DNA of 64,000 nt, from contig JALMQS010000089.1 in assembly GCA_024734495.1 (NCBI GenBank), positions 3,607,445-3,671,444 of the forward strand, in the 5' to 3' direction. Position numbers and translations under genes: made by a program. Source of the DNA: Forficula auricularia. Taxonomy: Eukaryota > Arthropoda > Insecta > Dermaptera > Forficulidae. Each line of letters begins with the position of its first letter. The first letter of the stretch is position 1. This document shows positions 22,035 to 34,802 of this stretch, one piece after another. The notes under the pieces are model-generated. The model was given only the letters and a program-made list of their open reading frames with translations, searched no databases and had not been told where the DNA came from.

Positions 22035-22095
22035 CTACTTAGAGTCTGATGAAGTCTCAAGGTGAGACAAAACGTAGGACTAATAAGAAATATCT
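22035..22095 (+). ncRNA. Hammerhead motif, G12 mutated
   Basis: CTGATGA at 22046-22052, helix II GTCTC/GAGAC, then AAA where GAA is required (22069 is A), ACGT at 22072-22075 and A17. Stem I UUAG/CUAA pairs across an AG/GA internal loop. It is probably inactive because of G12A. Confidence 0.45.
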
Positions 22096-22434
22096 AAAGA
22101 AATCTTGAGAGATTGCCATCTACTAAATCCGAGATGTCATGGATAAATTACATGTCAGAAGAGTTGCATTCACCCCACCCTCCTCATGAATTGAACTTAT
22201 ATAACCCTGCACTTTCAACTTTTATACATAATTATAAATAAATCGTTTCATTTGTTAAAAATATTAAACAAAATTCTTACTTACTTAAATTTATTTATTA
22301 TTATTTTTAAATACAATCCAATACAAGAATGGGTGCATCTAGATGATGCAGTCCCTATGGATCTCGAAAGATCCTTCCATTATCGAAGAGATTTATATTA
22401 TATTTAATAATTTGTTGTTTTTTTCTCCTTTTAG

Positions 22435-23383
<949 letters not shown>

Positions 23384-23387
23384 TTAA

Positions 23388-24118
23388 GGTAGTTGTTTCG
23401 CGACAATACTAGCAAAAAGTTAATGCTAGAGTATATAGAACAGACAATAAGGATTCATAATTAATAAGCCCAAAACTTTTTTGCTGTTTATGTACCGATT
23501 CTAGCCAATCCCGTGCTCGTTTGACAAATCTGGCACCATTGTAAGAGATTCAATATTTTTATATTAAAATGACAGATAAAATACATTTTAAAGGTCGATT
23601 TATTTCTTACAAAAATCGTTTTTTTTATTTTTTAACATATGTAATCAACGCCTACGTTACACCTTATGAAAATTATAATTTTGAAAAAATCTAGCGCATG
23701 TACGCGCTTTATACATCTTTCGCTGGTTAAATAAATGCGCTGTTGCCAAATTGTTTTTAATGTAAATTTTTTATGTATTTTTCATTATTTATTCATTATT
23801 ATCTCAGAAACTGTGTTGTAACTACTGAATCAAAATTGTCTTAAAATATGTATTGGTTATTGTTTAATGTTGGTTTAGTTTTTTATAAAAATGGTAAGAA
23901 GGGTTTCTTAATTATAATTAAATATGTATGTAAATTTTCCGATATCCGTATAGTGAAATTTAAAGAGTCTGAAAAATTCTATTTTTGAAATTTAATATCT
24001 CCGGAACTGTATTGTTAATAAATTTCGTTTTTCCACCAATCGATGCAAAATTATTTAAATAATAATCGGTCTAAATTTCAAAAAAATCCTAAGAAAACCC
24101 ATTTGGCGGAACAACTAC
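23388..24118. mobile_element. TTAA-flanked MITE D, full length
   Basis: About 730 bp with terminal inverted repeats GGTAGTTGTTTCGC / GCGGAACAACTACC, bounded by TTAA on both sides (23384-23387 and 24119-24122). No transposase. Confidence 0.8.
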
Positions 24119-24277
24119 CTTAAATTTAATAAAACAACTATTTAAAATTTATTTAATAATTTTCAATGAAATAAAACTGGTGGCCCTACTATTGAATTTA
24201 CACAATGAAAACCAAAAAACTTGCCCTATTAAAATATTGTTCGTATCAACAAATCTATAAACAAGAAACTAGAGACT

Positions 24278-24470
24278 AGCCCAATGTTTCCCAACCTTTT
24301 TCCGTTTCGGAGAACCCTAGAAATGTTCTACTAAATCCTAGCCCAATTCTTAGGGAACCCCTAGTGCCTATTAAATAATATTTTAATATGTGTAATTTTC
24401 GAGGAGCCTTTAATATTGGGTCGCAGCACCCTTGGGTTCTACGGAACCCCGGTTGAGAATCACTAGTCTA
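24278..24470. mobile_element. Short hAT MITE
   Basis: Ends CAATGTTTCCCAACC and (inverted) CTAGTGATTCTCAACC, flanked by GACTAGCC-like and GTCTAGCC 8-mers. Typical non-autonomous hAT. Confidence 0.65.
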
Positions 24471-24525
24471 GCCAATAGAAATTAATATAATCTATTTAAT
24501 TTTTGTAATGTTTTCTTTTTTTAAG

Positions 24526-24623
24526 GATGTCCTCCGACAGCCGAAGCCCTTCTCTACGGAATTCTTCAATTGCAGAAAAAAGTAAAACGTCAAAAAACAT
24601 TACAAATGTGGTATCGAAAATAG
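24526..24623 (+). CDS. NDUFS7: NDUFS7 exon 5 with stop
   Basis: Completes glycine and encodes [18 protein letters not shown] to QMWYRK, then TAG. The Cys of CPPT is the last N2 ligand. AATAAA at 24703-24708 is the likely polyadenylation signal. Confidence 0.97.
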
Positions 24624-24702
24624 ATCAACATTAGATTATTATAATTTATTTTTAATTTACAAATTTCAAGTGTAATAAGTATAGATAGGTACATATATTC
24701 TC

Positions 24703-24708
24703 AATAAA
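24703..24708 (+). terminator. NDUFS7: NDUFS7 polyadenylation signal
   Basis: AATAAA lies 80 bp after the NDUFS7 stop codon in an A/T-rich 3' UTR. Confidence 0.6.
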
Positions 24709-25171
24709 ACTTATTTTATAAAATGTCAACTGATAATTTCCTTTGAAATTATTTTCAAAATTAGTAAACTTGTAAAATATTTGGAAATAATAATAAGGGT
24801 TTATTATTTTAAGAACATTGCTTTTTTAAATATTGTAGATTATAAACTTTGTAAAATATTAAATTAAAATGAAAGATAATTTTATTGAAATTTTTGTTAA
24901 TTTTTCTTATACTTTCCTTAATCCTTATTAAAATTTTATTAAAAAGTTAATTTTGCTGATTGTAGTGTAATAGAATTTTAATTTTTTAGAAAAATCACGT
25001 CACAGATCCTCTTCTTATTCAAACATTAAATGTAAGAAAGATTATCTACACCATCTCAGATTAAGTACCATATAGGAACACTCAGTGATTTTTCTAGTAA
25101 ATATAATTATAAAATATTTATTATTCATGTAAATAAGCAGATGCGGCCAGTCTACATCAACTCTTGATTAA

Positions 25172-25378
25172 GGGCCAGTTGTATGTCAGTTGGTAAACTC
25201 TTTTTAAACGTTGACAAGGGTAAAAACCTTATAATTCACCTTGTGCCTGGCGGGATGACCAGTCAGATGAAAGTGCCTGTCATCTGTTTGGACATCCCGC
25301 CGACCACAAGGTGAATTATAAGGTTTTACCCTTTGTCAACGTTTAAAAAGAGCTTACCAACTGACATACAACTGGCCC
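25172..25378. mobile_element. MITE B, TAA target duplication
   Basis: Long palindrome from GGGCCAGTTGTATGTCAG to its complement, flanked by TAA at 25169-25171 and 25379-25381. The TWA target fits a PIF/Harbinger origin. A second copy is at 34803-35011. Confidence 0.8.
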
Positions 25379-25489
25379 TAAGTCATCTAAACTAGATACC
25401 TTAAGAAGTCATCTCAAGAAAGTTCAAAACGTTATAAGATATATAAAATAAAATCTCTTAAACTAATAAAATATATTTTTTTACTTTAC

Positions 25490-26215
25490 CATACAGGGTA
25501 TGGTCAAATATTGTAATCGTGCATGAAAAAAGTGTTTTTTTTCCTTCTTTTTTCGAAATATCTCAAAAACGGCTCAAACTATTTTGATTAAAAAAATTGA
25601 GCGAAACCATGGCACTTCGCTCCACAAAAAAGCCCTAATAAGTGAACATCGAAAAAATTATATTTTTCGAGATAATTATTGTTTTGTCAAAATGTCTGTT
25701 AATCTGGTTGTCTGTTAGTTAGTCAGTGCGTTAGCAAATTTTTGTGGACGAGCTAGCTCAAAAACTAGTGGGAATATCGAAACCAAATTTCACACGTGGT
25801 TTTGGTCCATTGAGATTAAGAGCTGATTAGATTTTGGTGCATATCGACCCAAAATTAAGGGGGGTGGAGGGGGGTTAAAAATTAAAAATCTAGGTCGTTT
25901 GAGCAAACTCAACCAAATTTTGTATACATAAGCAGTGGACCCCCAGAAGTCTAAAAATGCAAAAACTAACCGCCCAAAATGGGGGGGGGGGGTCAAAAAA
26001 TGAAAATCCTTGCCATTTACCAAACTCAACCAAATTTTGTATACATAATCAGTGGGTCCCCAGAAGTCTAAAAATGCAAAAACTAACCGGCCGAAATGGG
26101 GGGGTTAAAAATTAAAAACCTAGGCCAGTTGAGCAAACTCAAACAAATTTTGTATACATAATCAGTGGGCCCACAGTAATCTAAAAATGCAAAAACTAAC
26201 CCTCCCCTCCCCTAC
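25490..26215. repeat. Three tandem units inside a dispersed repeat
   Basis: Units of about 115-120 bp around AACTCAACCAAATTTTGTAT recur at about 25865, 25990 and 26105, each ending in G-rich runs. One unit recurs at 32755-32850 inside a Helitron-like element and one inverted at 55570-55650, so the array is probably Helitron-derived. Confidence 0.65.
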
Positions 26216-27002
26216 ATGAATATAAATAATTTTTTTAAATATTAAATATAAGGAGAGGGGCCAGGTTGTATGGTAAAGTCAAGTGGATGGCCACATCAGA
26301 ACACGTCAGCTTATTTTTTAGAATTTTCATCTAATATCAAGAGTCCAATTCTTATCCCAATGCGCTATGCCGCTATTAAAATAAAAAATTTATTTAGATT
26401 AATCATTTATATAAAATTAAAGATAAATCAATTCAAGTCAACTAAGCAAGAATTCAGAGAGCAAACAAACGATGAGAACGATCATAGATTAAGCGATCGA
26501 AACTTAATTATATTTTATTATTTATTATTGTCTTCAATAAATAACTATATTTAATAAATAAATACAAATCTTTTATAATAACAATCTTTAAACATTTATT
26601 GGAATACCAAAACCTTCGGAGGAATGTTTGCCTTTATCAATGGAATTTTTAAAAAGCAAAATAAGTTGCTTTATGAAATGTATATGAAGCAATATAAAGA
26701 AATATAAACCAAGACTTAATTCATTTGATAAAGAAACTTTTTTTTCTTTTTTTAAAAATCCTCAAATTATAAATGATAAAGGGACACCTTTTTCCAACGT
26801 TCAATGCTTTACAGAAAGAATAAGAAAGATGTTGGTTAAAATTTATATACAGAATTAATTATATATAAATATTTGTGTTGGGAGTCAGTTTTCTATGTTA
26901 ATATAAAAATATTCTTTCCTTAGTTATTTAATAACTTATTAATATTTATATTCTATTTATCACGAATTTGTTTATCAAATAAGAGAATTCGGACTTACTA
27001 GT
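26216..27002. other. Intergenic, no gene seen
   Basis: Between NDUFS7 and DCTN6. It holds a diverged relative (26560-26760) of the 7.7 kb foldback; the open frame at 26270-26554 has no protein-like features. Confidence 0.4.
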
Positions 27003-27004
27003 TA

Positions 27005-27618
27005 CTTTTACTACTACTACTACAGCCTCCTCTCACAAGTCTCCAAACTCTTCGGAAAAATTCTGCTCATCAGACTAAAGAGCGACGTAGAAATAGATGA
27101 TATAATACTAGACCACCAATTCGGCTTTAGAAATCAACATTCAACAACAGAGCAAATACATAGAATTGTAAATATAATACAATCTACCTTAGAAGAAAAA
27201 ATATCTGCTCTGGTGTCTTCCTAGACGTTAAAAAGCTTTCGACAAATTATGGCATCAAGGACTACTACACAAAATAAAAAAACACCTTCCAGACCACTAC
27301 TACTGGATACTACCTCGAAGACCGGTGGTTCCAAATGAAAATAGAAAATGATTTCTCGGAATTTCGTCAAATTCAATCAGGAGTTCCCCAATGGAGCATA
27401 CTAGGGCCCTTTTCTTTATTCACTGTACACCGGAGACATACCAACATCTAATGACACATTTATAGCCAAATACGCCGATGACACCTCTATCCTTGTTATC
27501 AGCAACCACCCAGACTCAGCCTCACATCGACTCCAAGAAGAACTTGACACCCTCCAAAAATGGTTACACAAATGGAGGATCCATGTCAACGAAACTAAAT
27601 CGACTCACATAACAGTTA
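27005..27618 (+). pseudogene. Jockey-clade LINE reverse transcriptase fragment
   Basis: Broken frames read LLSQVSKLFGKILLIRLKSD, DHQFGFRNQHSTTEQIHR, VFLDVKK, SGVPQ-like and YADDTSILVISNHPDS, then QKWLHKWRIHVNETKS. These are RT motifs of the jockey clade, including the YADD active site (27471-27485). Several stops and frameshifts make it dead. Confidence 0.85.
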
Positions 27619-28500
27619 GTGTATTTATTAAGGCCTGGGTTGGCCCCTCCATCCTGAAAAGAAGAAGAAGAGGGAATTTTATGGGCTGGGCCGGGGTCGA
27701 AGGTATCTGTGGATACGGGTCTTAAATAGCTGAAGGTTATAAGTCGCTGGAAAGATGGTGGGAGGGAGCGAGTTCCAGTCTCTAGGGGTCTTAGGGATAA
27801 AAGAGTTGGCGAAAGCGCTTCGATTTTTATCCAATTTCACAGCGAAGGGGTGCTGAGCGTTCGAAAACCGCCTGTTTCTCGTAAAATGGGCTTTAGGGGG
27901 GATAATTGATTTCAGCTCGACTGAACAGACACCATGATAGTATCTGTAGTACAGAGAAAAGGCAGAAACGGTTCTTCGGTGAGCCAGGGAGTCGAATGAG
28001 TTTGTTAGAACCGGGTCTCTTATTAGTTTAATTGCTCGTTTCTGAATCGCATCAAGTGTAGCAAGAGAATGCTTGGAGGCACCCCTCCACAGATGAGATC
28101 CATATTCGACAGGAACGAATTTGAGCCTTATACAGTGTAAGAAGTTGACTGGGAGTAAAATAGCGCCTAGACCTAAATAGGAGATCGCTGCAGCTTTAGC
28201 AGTGGTTGAGATATGGTCATTCCATGAAAGGTCAGACTCTAGAGTTACGCCTAGCATTGAAATTTTATCCCTAAATTCCAGTGAGTTTGAATCGAATGAT
28301 ATGTTTGAGAGGTTTCTGTCGACGCGCCTAGAAATAAGGCAACACTGAGTTTTCACTGCATTGAAGTTAGCTAAGTTTTGGGATCCCCAGTTTTTAAGTC
28401 TGTATGAGTCTAAATTTATTGAGGAGGCAATGTCTGCACGGTTTTTATGCAATGCAGGAGCGTTATGTAGGGTGGTGTCATCTGCGCTACAATGTACCGG
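27619..28500 (-). pseudogene. CR1/jockey-like LINE ORF2 C-terminus (LINE-A), 5'-truncated
   Basis: Minus strand: 257 open residues from RLKNWGSQNLANFNAVKTQC through LGVTLESDLSWNDHISTTAK, GSHLWRGASKHSLATLDAIQ, SLYYRYYHGVCSVELKSIIP to FKTRIHRYLR. This is the thumb and C-terminal part of a LINE reverse transcriptase. The RT active site is not included. Two other copies are at 58917-59770 and 62700-63390. The 3' tail (27619-27670) contains GGAGGGGCCAACCCAGGCCT. Confidence 0.85.
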
Positions 28501-29007
28501 ATTTGAATACTTAGTTTACTTAATTACTTAGTTTCTCATAGACAAGTATAGAATTTATCAATTTTTCAACAGTAATTGAAATTAAATTGCAGATTTGATG
28601 CTTTTTGATAGAGTTGTTTATTAAAATAAAAGTTACTACTCAAATCACCTATTAGAGTGCATCATATTTTAATGAGGAATAGTTATTCAAAAGCATGACC
28701 TTTCGATAGGTATTTCTGGAGTCGTTTTCAAGTGCTGTCAGTCTATTGATAGGCTGAAGGCTTATTAAAGTTTGAAGTAGACCCTAGTCGACGAATAATA
28801 TCTTCAATTAATATTGACGGAGGATCATATTGATGGAAATATTGATCGTCTAAGAGCGTATTGAAGCGTTGAATCAATATTGACGGATATTGATACAAAA
28901 TTATATTTTCTGCCAATATTCAAGAACCAGCACGAATATTTTTGCCAGAATGAGTATTGATGAGAATATTGATGCGTTTATATTGAAGCATATGGAGACG
29001 CGCTTCA
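28501..29007. repeat. ATATTGA-rich simple-like repeat
   Basis: From about 28790 to 29010 short irregular copies of AATATTGA with CGTC and GCGT interspersed recur on both strands, and resume at 29600-29640 beyond the inserted hAT element. No gene. Confidence 0.5.
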
Positions 29008-29015
29008 ATATAGAG

Positions 29016-29592
29016 CAGTGATTCTCAATCACTGGGCCGCGAGATTCTTGAAGTGTGCCGCCACTACTAGGCCCGAATGGAAAATTATTGATTTTTTTAC
29101 ATTTCTTTATCAATTGACATTATATTTAATCCAAATATTTATTTGATCAATTGAACTAAAGAGGTTGTAACATTTTACACTTTACAGGATACAGAATGTT
29201 CTATTGATTTTATAGGTATACATCAATCAATAAACCAAATTTAATTTTTTAAATAATTAGTGTAGTAATTTAAGCATCTTTTTTTGAGTTTCTTTTTTGA
29301 AAAAGATGGAATGCTACTTTATTTCTTATATATGTTGCATATCGGAGAGAGATTTGTCTTAAGGGTTTGGCTAACGTCCCGGAAAGCTAGTTAGCGCTTG
29401 GGTTCGATTCCCAAGGGGACGAAACCCTCTGATATGCAATGTAAAAATATTTCTACTAAAATCTTTGATTTGTTTCTTTAATAAAATTAAATTCACTTCG
29501 TAATTTTTAAAATTTATTTTATTGTTAGTGTGCCGTCAAATTTATAAATTATTAAAAGTGTGCCGTGACGAAAAAAAGATTGATAATCACTG
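29016..29592. mobile_element. Non-autonomous hAT element
   Basis: Ends CAGTGATTCTCAATC and inverted CAGTGATTATCAATC, flanks ATATAGAG (29008-29015) and AAATAGAG (29593-29600). It contains an inserted tRNA-like palindrome at 29345-29445. Confidence 0.8.
29345..29445 (+). repeat. tRNA-like insert with inverted ends
   Basis: TTGCATATCGGAG and CTCTGATATGCAA flank a tRNA-like text with GGGTTCGATTCCC (B box). It is the same family as the 63.5 kb palindrome. Confidence 0.55.
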
Positions 29593-29600
29593 AAATAGAG

Positions 29601-30243
29601 CGTCAATATTTTAACGAATATTGACAAAATTATTGATCGTCTAGGAGCTACTTACGAATTTGCACTTGTTGGCATAACAACAAGTAATTAAACCTTTTTT
29701 CTTTATTATTTATAGTTTGGAGGCTAAGGAAGAGATTAAAATCTTGAATCAATAAAATGTCGACACATTGTCGGTAAAAAGAAACAATAAATGGAATAAA
29801 TTATTTTAATTGAAAAAATTCTGTAGTTTTTTATATAAGTGGCCAAATAATATAGGATAAGTTTACAGTATGCCTGTGGTTTTGATGAAGAACTCTTATT
29901 TGTTTAGTTAGAAATCATTATTATATTCTTTTTAACTAAGAACAGCAATTAATTTTCGAAAAATGAGAATGACCCTGACTTGAAATGAAATAGATTCATT
30001 TAAAATTTGCATCACACCTCTTCTAAAAGCTACCATCTTAACAGAAAATCAAACTAAATAACTTTTTATAGGAACACATTTATTTATTTAAAAAATTACA
30101 TAGAAATATATTTTAGAATAGTTTTATTTTATATTGAGTAATTCTTATAGAAAAGTGATTAATTTTAATACATATTCATAATCTAATTTAATTTGATGTG
30201 ACGTTTTAAATTGTCAAATATAAAATCATTTTGATACTTCAAA
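29601..30243. promoter_or_regulatory. DCTN6: Upstream region of DCTN6
   Basis: A/T-rich sequence before the DCTN6 start. It should include the promoter, but I see no firm core motif. Confidence 0.35.
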
Positions 30244-30275
30244 ATGTCAGATGAAAGGAAATATATAAGAACAAG
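30244..30275 (+). CDS. DCTN6: DCTN6 exon 1 (dynactin subunit 6, p27)
   Basis: ATG at 30244 gives MSDERKYIRT plus AG; the donor is GTATTA. Joined to exon 2 it reads [20 protein letters not shown], which fits the N-terminus of dynactin p27. The full protein of about 181 residues (human 190) is a left-handed beta-helix built from isoleucine-patch hexapeptide repeats, and it caps the pointed end of the dynactin filament, the dynein cofactor. Confidence 0.85.
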
Positions 30276-30399
30276 GTATTATATTATTTATTAGGAATAA
30301 ATAGGAATATTACATCTACTTAAGAAATATTAAGAGCAATTATGTACATTATTTTTAGTCTTATATTTGAAGTATTTCTCTATTTTCAATTAAAATTTT

Positions 30400-31275
30400 T
30401 CTTATTTCAACCACTGAGCGTGTCCTCGTCTTGATGCAAATAAACATAGACTTATACATATTAATCTATATGTTGCAGTAAAAACCCGTTTTTAGTAAGA
30501 ACGGGTTCTTGCTAATTAAAACGCGTTTCATTGAATAACTTTGTGGCAACTAGCATTTGGTTCAAAGGTCTAGAATCTTCATTTTTTGACCTTCCGCCTC
30601 ATTTTGGGTGTTTATTTCCAAAAATTTTTAAACGAAAATGTCAAAAATTAATTCTTCTACAACTTTTCTTCTAACCCAAAATGAGGCGGAAGGTCAAAAA
30701 TGAAGATTCTAAACCTTTGAACCAAACTCAACCAACGTCAGTAAACTCTAGTTGCCACAAAGGTGTTCAGTGAAACGCGTTTTAACTAGTAAGAACCCGT
30801 TCTTACTAAAAAACGGGTTTTTGCTGCAACATATATATAATTTTATTTTAAAGAAAATTTAGTTTCGAAGGCTTCACCTTTAATTATAAATATTTTATCT
30901 GTTCTTTCTCATGGCTAAAAATACCCTTATTGATGCACATTTGTTTTTACTTTATTTTAAATATGATTTTACCCTTAAAACAAATACTATACTAATATTT
31001 ATGTGAAACTCTTTATTTACATTAACAAATTTGCTTCCAATATGTGTTACCCGGTACTTTTCATACCCATTAATTTTATCCATGTGATAGACTAGATAAA
31101 ATAGCTTTAATTAAAAGGACTGAAGATAAAGCCCATGCCTTCGAAACTATATTCTCTATCAAATAAAATTATGTATAAATGTACGTTTATTTGCATCAAG
31201 TCGAGAACACTCTCATTGATTTCCTATTAAAAAGCTCTGCTACTCTCTCTAATAAATTCATTTTACTTTTCTAGT
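30400..31275. mobile_element. Hammerhead foldback (family 1) with MITE A inserted
   Basis: The left module GCGTGTCCTCGTCTTGATGC and the right inverted module CATCAAGTCGAGAACACTC frame MITE A (30472-30830) and two decayed ribozyme motifs: minus strand near 30858 and plus near 31118 (CTGAAGA, then GAAACTATATTC). Confidence 0.65.
30472..30830. mobile_element. MITE A, second copy
   Basis: The GTTGCAG to complement palindrome shares arms with 4039-4426 (GTAAGAACGGGTTCTT, CCTTCCGCCTCATTTTGGG). Confidence 0.75.
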
Positions 31276-31514
31276 TCATTTTTGACTAGGGTTGCCAGGC
31301 GTCCCGATTTTGAGTCTTAAGTCAAAGTGTCCCTAATAAACTTTTCGGGACATCCAAATGTCCCGGTTTGGCCTATTTTGATTAATATTAATTGATCATA
31401 CATGGAAATTCAATGGTCGGACGAGAGAAATAGACTTCAAATCGATTCCGTTGAAAGTATTCTTCAATAAGTAGATTATAATGAAAGACAGTCCATAAAT
31501 TATTTAAATTTTTT

Positions 31515-31572
31515 ATTCAAATTCTGACGTTTCGGAGACTTTTTTCTCCTTCTTCAAGGAGTTAACTAAGTA
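31515..31572 (-). ncRNA. Hammerhead ribozyme motif (ACGU, GUC site)
   Basis: Minus strand: CTTGAAGA at 31558-31551 (one extra U or C3 changed), helix II GGAGA/TCTCC, GAA at 31533-31531, ACGT at 31530-31527 and C17 at 31526. The core is otherwise intact. It is antisense to DCTN6. Confidence 0.45.
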
Positions 31573-31689
31573 CACTAATGATATAATTTTGAAAAATATT
31601 GTAATATTGTTACTATCACTGAAAGGAGAGACAAATGGGAACCGAGTTATACTCACCCATCATTAACAACTAAACGCAATAATGACGTT

Positions 31690-31875
31690 GGATTATAGCT
31701 AAATGGATCATATCTTTTTCATTGTCTCTTGGTTCAGACTTAAGACTCAGCAGACTCCAATAGTTTCAACCAACAGTAGTCTCGGGATATATATCTTGTT
31801 CAAAAAGCGCGATCAAAACAATTCTTATTAATGTGTTAATTATTCTTTAATATATTAATGAGAAAATTATAAATT
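31690..31875. mobile_element. Family-C foldback, right-arm fragment
   Basis: Matches the right arm of 9935-10870 (TTGGTTCAGACTTAAGACTC, GATATATATCTTGTT, TATTAATGAGAAAATTA). Confidence 0.65.
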
Positions 31876-32067
31876 TATTTAACCACATATCACGTTTCTT
31901 CTTTTGCGTTTTTCTCTTGTGGATAAAGCAAAAATCGTCGTCCGAACTCATAATCGTTCAAGGGCAAAATGGCGCTTGTGCAAGCATACTTGTACCATTT
32001 GGTGCCGCGGGGGAATTTACCGTACTTGTGTAAAAAGATTGATCATGCATACTTGTCAAGTTTGTGT

Positions 32068-32305
32068 AGCCACCTTTAGAGTGTAAACCTGCTAACTCCC
32101 AACAATGAAATTTTACAGGACAGAGAAAAAACAAACAAAATTTAATATTGTTATGAAAAGAAACTATTTTTCACATTTTTTTTTCTACAACTTAAGTATC
32201 ATTTTTACTTGGACGATGCTGCATCTCTTTTTCTTTCGAATGTTATTAATATGTCATATGTATATGATAAAAAATGGATTTAGCAGGTTTACACTCTAAG
32301 GCGTA
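32068..32305. mobile_element. MITE E
   Basis: Inverted ends TTAGAGTGTAAACCTGCTAA and complement TTAGCAGGTTTACACTCTAA; the interior contains ACAAAATTTAATATTGTTAT, the site that is interrupted in the 44 kb copy. Confidence 0.75.
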
Positions 32306-32477
32306 TATTTAATTCATCTGTCATTAGTTTTGATGACTAGAATCCTATCATCATCAGGACAAAAAACTTTACTGCCGGCTGTTGTTAAGTTTCCACTTTT
32401 CAGCTTGTCCAAAAAAACGGGTAATAATTGTTATATGTATTGTATGTATTGCATGACAAGGATGTTATGGTTTTGTA

Positions 32478-32964
32478 TCTATATATATAAAATTAAGGTT
32501 TTGTCTGTACATTGGTCCAAATCACGCCAAATTTTGGTTGCACACGTTTCAAGCAAAGTTATGAACGAAAACACCCTCAAAAAATTCCTGTATGTCTGTA
32601 TGTTTTCGTGGGTTCCGCGAAAAGTTGCTCACGATTTACCGCACGAATGAAAATTATCAAATAACTCCTAAACTATTAACTCTACGGCAAATTTTATTAT
32701 GAGCAAAGTTGTAGGGGATTTGATTTCTGACAACTTTTGTTTAAAAAAAACTACCCAAAAAAAAGGGGGGAGGGGAGGGTGAAAAAAATGTAAATTCTTG
32801 CCCTTGGGGCAAACTCAACCAAATTTTGTATACATAATCTGTGGGCCTCTAAGAGAGCTAGCGCAGGTTGAGGGTGCTGGGTGGCTTTCGGGGGGTGGGG
32901 TTCGTGGGTTGGGGCGTGTCCCCTGGCCAGCAAGAGGGACGCCGAAGGTGGGCCTTGCAGCTAG
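32478..32964 (+). mobile_element. Helitron-like element
   Basis: Starts TCTATATATATAAAATTAAG and ends GCCTTGCAGCTAG followed by T, with a small hairpin just before the end: the TC...CTAG|T signature of Helitrons. It contains one 115-bp minisatellite unit (32755-32850). No Rep/helicase. Confidence 0.65.
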
Positions 32965-33092
32965 TAAATAAATATATTCTAAACATAACAATAATTAAAT
33001 AAAAAACAACAGATTACAGAACCGTTTATTTGTTCTGATGATCCCAATGTTCTATTATACATATTAAAAAAAATCGTTTCCTAATTTTTTAG

Positions 33093-33263
33093 TGTAAAAA
33101 TCGCTCAAGATGCTTGTATCTGCAACGAATGTGAACTGGTTGGTGAAATTTCAATTGGTTCCAAGACGATCATCCATCCGAGAGCTTCGATTATCGCTGA
33201 AGCAGGACCGATACATATTGGGGATAATAATCTGATCGAAGAACAAGCTCGAATTCATAATAA
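33093..33263 (+). CDS. DCTN6: DCTN6 exon 2
   Basis: Encodes [17 protein letters not shown] to [20 protein letters not shown] and [10 protein letters not shown]. Hexapeptide repeats and the AEAGPI-IG motif are characteristic of p27. Acceptor CTAATTTTTTAG, donor GTAACC. Confidence 0.95.
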
Positions 33264-34240
33264 GTAACCAAAAATACTATCAAATTGACCAATATTCAAA
33301 ATTACTAGTCTTATTGAGGTTCATTCTTATACATAATCTTATATTTCAAGGAATTGAAATGTCAACTAATATTGTCATTTATTTCTTTTTATTAAGACTT
33401 TCAAGATTTTATTTAATACTATTTTTTTATTTCAATGCATTTATTAATTGTGTATACATTTTTTAATTTATAAACTAGCTCATCATTTTCTAGTTTATTC
33501 ATATCGTTTTGGCTTCTAATTCTAATGTAAATTTCAAGGAATGATAATATAGTTCGAGATAATTCAGTTTATCAGTCATCACCAGAATTCTCCAAATTAT
33601 ATATTGTAATTTTGTGTAAAATTAAGGGTTTGTAATAAAAATGCCATAAAATAAGAGATTAAAAACGTCTTGCCGTTTTGTTTTTATTATGTATTTTTCA
33701 AGCTCTTATTTTATAGTATTTTTTTAATTTTATATTCATTTTTAAATATGCTAGAAAATTCTTTCGGGTTGAACCATCTTATATTAGTTTTTTAAACTGT
33801 TTTAGATTCAATTCTGAGGCGATTTTCATGGGATTATAAAGATGCTTCGAGTCATTACAAAAAATTCTCCCGTTTAAAAATTAGAGATTTTGATAAAATT
33901 AAGGCATTGTAATAAATAATAAAAAAGTACTATAAAAATAAGAGGTTCAAAAAGTCTTGCCATTTCTTCTTTTATTATGACCTTTTCAAGCTTTAATTTA
34001 TAGGATTTCATTATTTTATAATCTACAATTTCTTAATTTCATAAATACGTATTTCTAATATATAAACTGGAAATTTCTTTCAGATTGAATCATCTATTAC
34101 TAGTTTTTTCATTGCGTTTCGGTTTCTAATTCTGAAACCTTTTTCAAGGGATAATAAATATATTGATTACTTATGTTCTTCGATTAAATTATTAAAGTTG
34201 TTATAGGGAAATAAGGACTATATTTTTTATGCAGATAATT
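33264..34240. other. DCTN6 intron 2, repeated half-motifs
   Basis: Three similar blocks near 33490-33600, 33745-33900 and 34070-34150 share TTTCAAGG-ATAATAAATAT- and AAAATTAAGG-ATTGTAATAA-like text, an irregular tandem repeat with about 250-300 bp spacing that continues to 34780. No gene. Confidence 0.4.
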
Positions 34241-34300
34241 TATATTTTATTGCCAACGTTTCGTCAACTTTGTTGACTTCTTCAGAGCTCAAAAAGCTAA
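34235..34300 (-). ncRNA. Hammerhead ribozyme motif (ACGU), intact core
   Basis: Minus strand: CTGAAGA at 34285-34279, helix II a perfect GTCAAC-AAA-GTTGAC, GAA at 34262-34260, palindromic ACGT at 34259-34256, U17 at 34255, then GGCAA. Stem I can form UUG/CAA with a bulge. It is antisense to DCTN6. Confidence 0.55.
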
Positions 34301-34414
34301 CTTCCCTGCATATTTGTCATTTTTATAATTATTCTTTCTTAGTAAATATATCAAGGCAAGCCAACAATCAGATTGAAAATTATTTCTTTTTTTAAAACTT
34401 AAAATATCTTTCTT

Positions 34415-34475
34415 AACTATTTGAGCTCCTGAAGAAGTCAACAAAGTTGACGAAACATTGGCAATAAAATATAAA
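34415..34475 (+). ncRNA. Hammerhead motif, stem III mutated
   Basis: CTGAAGA at 34429-34435, the same perfect helix II, GAA at 34452-34454, but ACAT in place of ACGT at 34455-34458. It is sense to DCTN6 intron 2, and the lost palindrome suggests lowered activity. Confidence 0.5.
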
Positions 34476-34802
34476 TGATCTGCATAAAAAATATAGTCCT
34501 TATTTCCCTATAACAATTTTAATAATAAATATAGTTCGAATCATTTCGCCCATCAATGCTCACAACGACTTTTTCAAGCTCTTATTTTTTAGTACCTACT
34601 TTTTATTTCACTATAACATAAACATATAAAGATTAGATTTATTCTAGTTCATTCATGAAATTTCGGCTAATGATTGTAAAGCCCTTTTCAAGGGATAATA
34701 AATATAGTTCAACTCCAAGAATATCACAAAAATCTCCAGTTTATATAAAATTAAAGCATTGTAATAAAAAAGTACTATAAAATAGAAGGTTAAAAAGTCT
34801 TA

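Larger units (their letters stand above)
34190..34530. mobile_element. Foldback with two ACGU-type hammerhead motifs
   Basis: The arms TTGTTATAGGGAAATAAGGA and complement (34505-34525) pair across a loop at about 34300-34420. Each arm carries one ribozyme motif, pointing outward. Relatives are at 54900-55430 and 56240-56425. Confidence 0.8.

Noticed and set aside
27005..28500. One full LINE with RT plus C-terminal domain
   Set aside because: The two parts are on opposite strands and of different clades (jockey RT, then a CR1/jockey-like C-terminus), so they are separate insertions.
28680..28745. Further hammerhead on the minus strand (CACTTGAAAACGACTCCAG, GAAAGGTC)
   Set aside because: Core, stem III and stem I do not fit together; at best a remote remnant.
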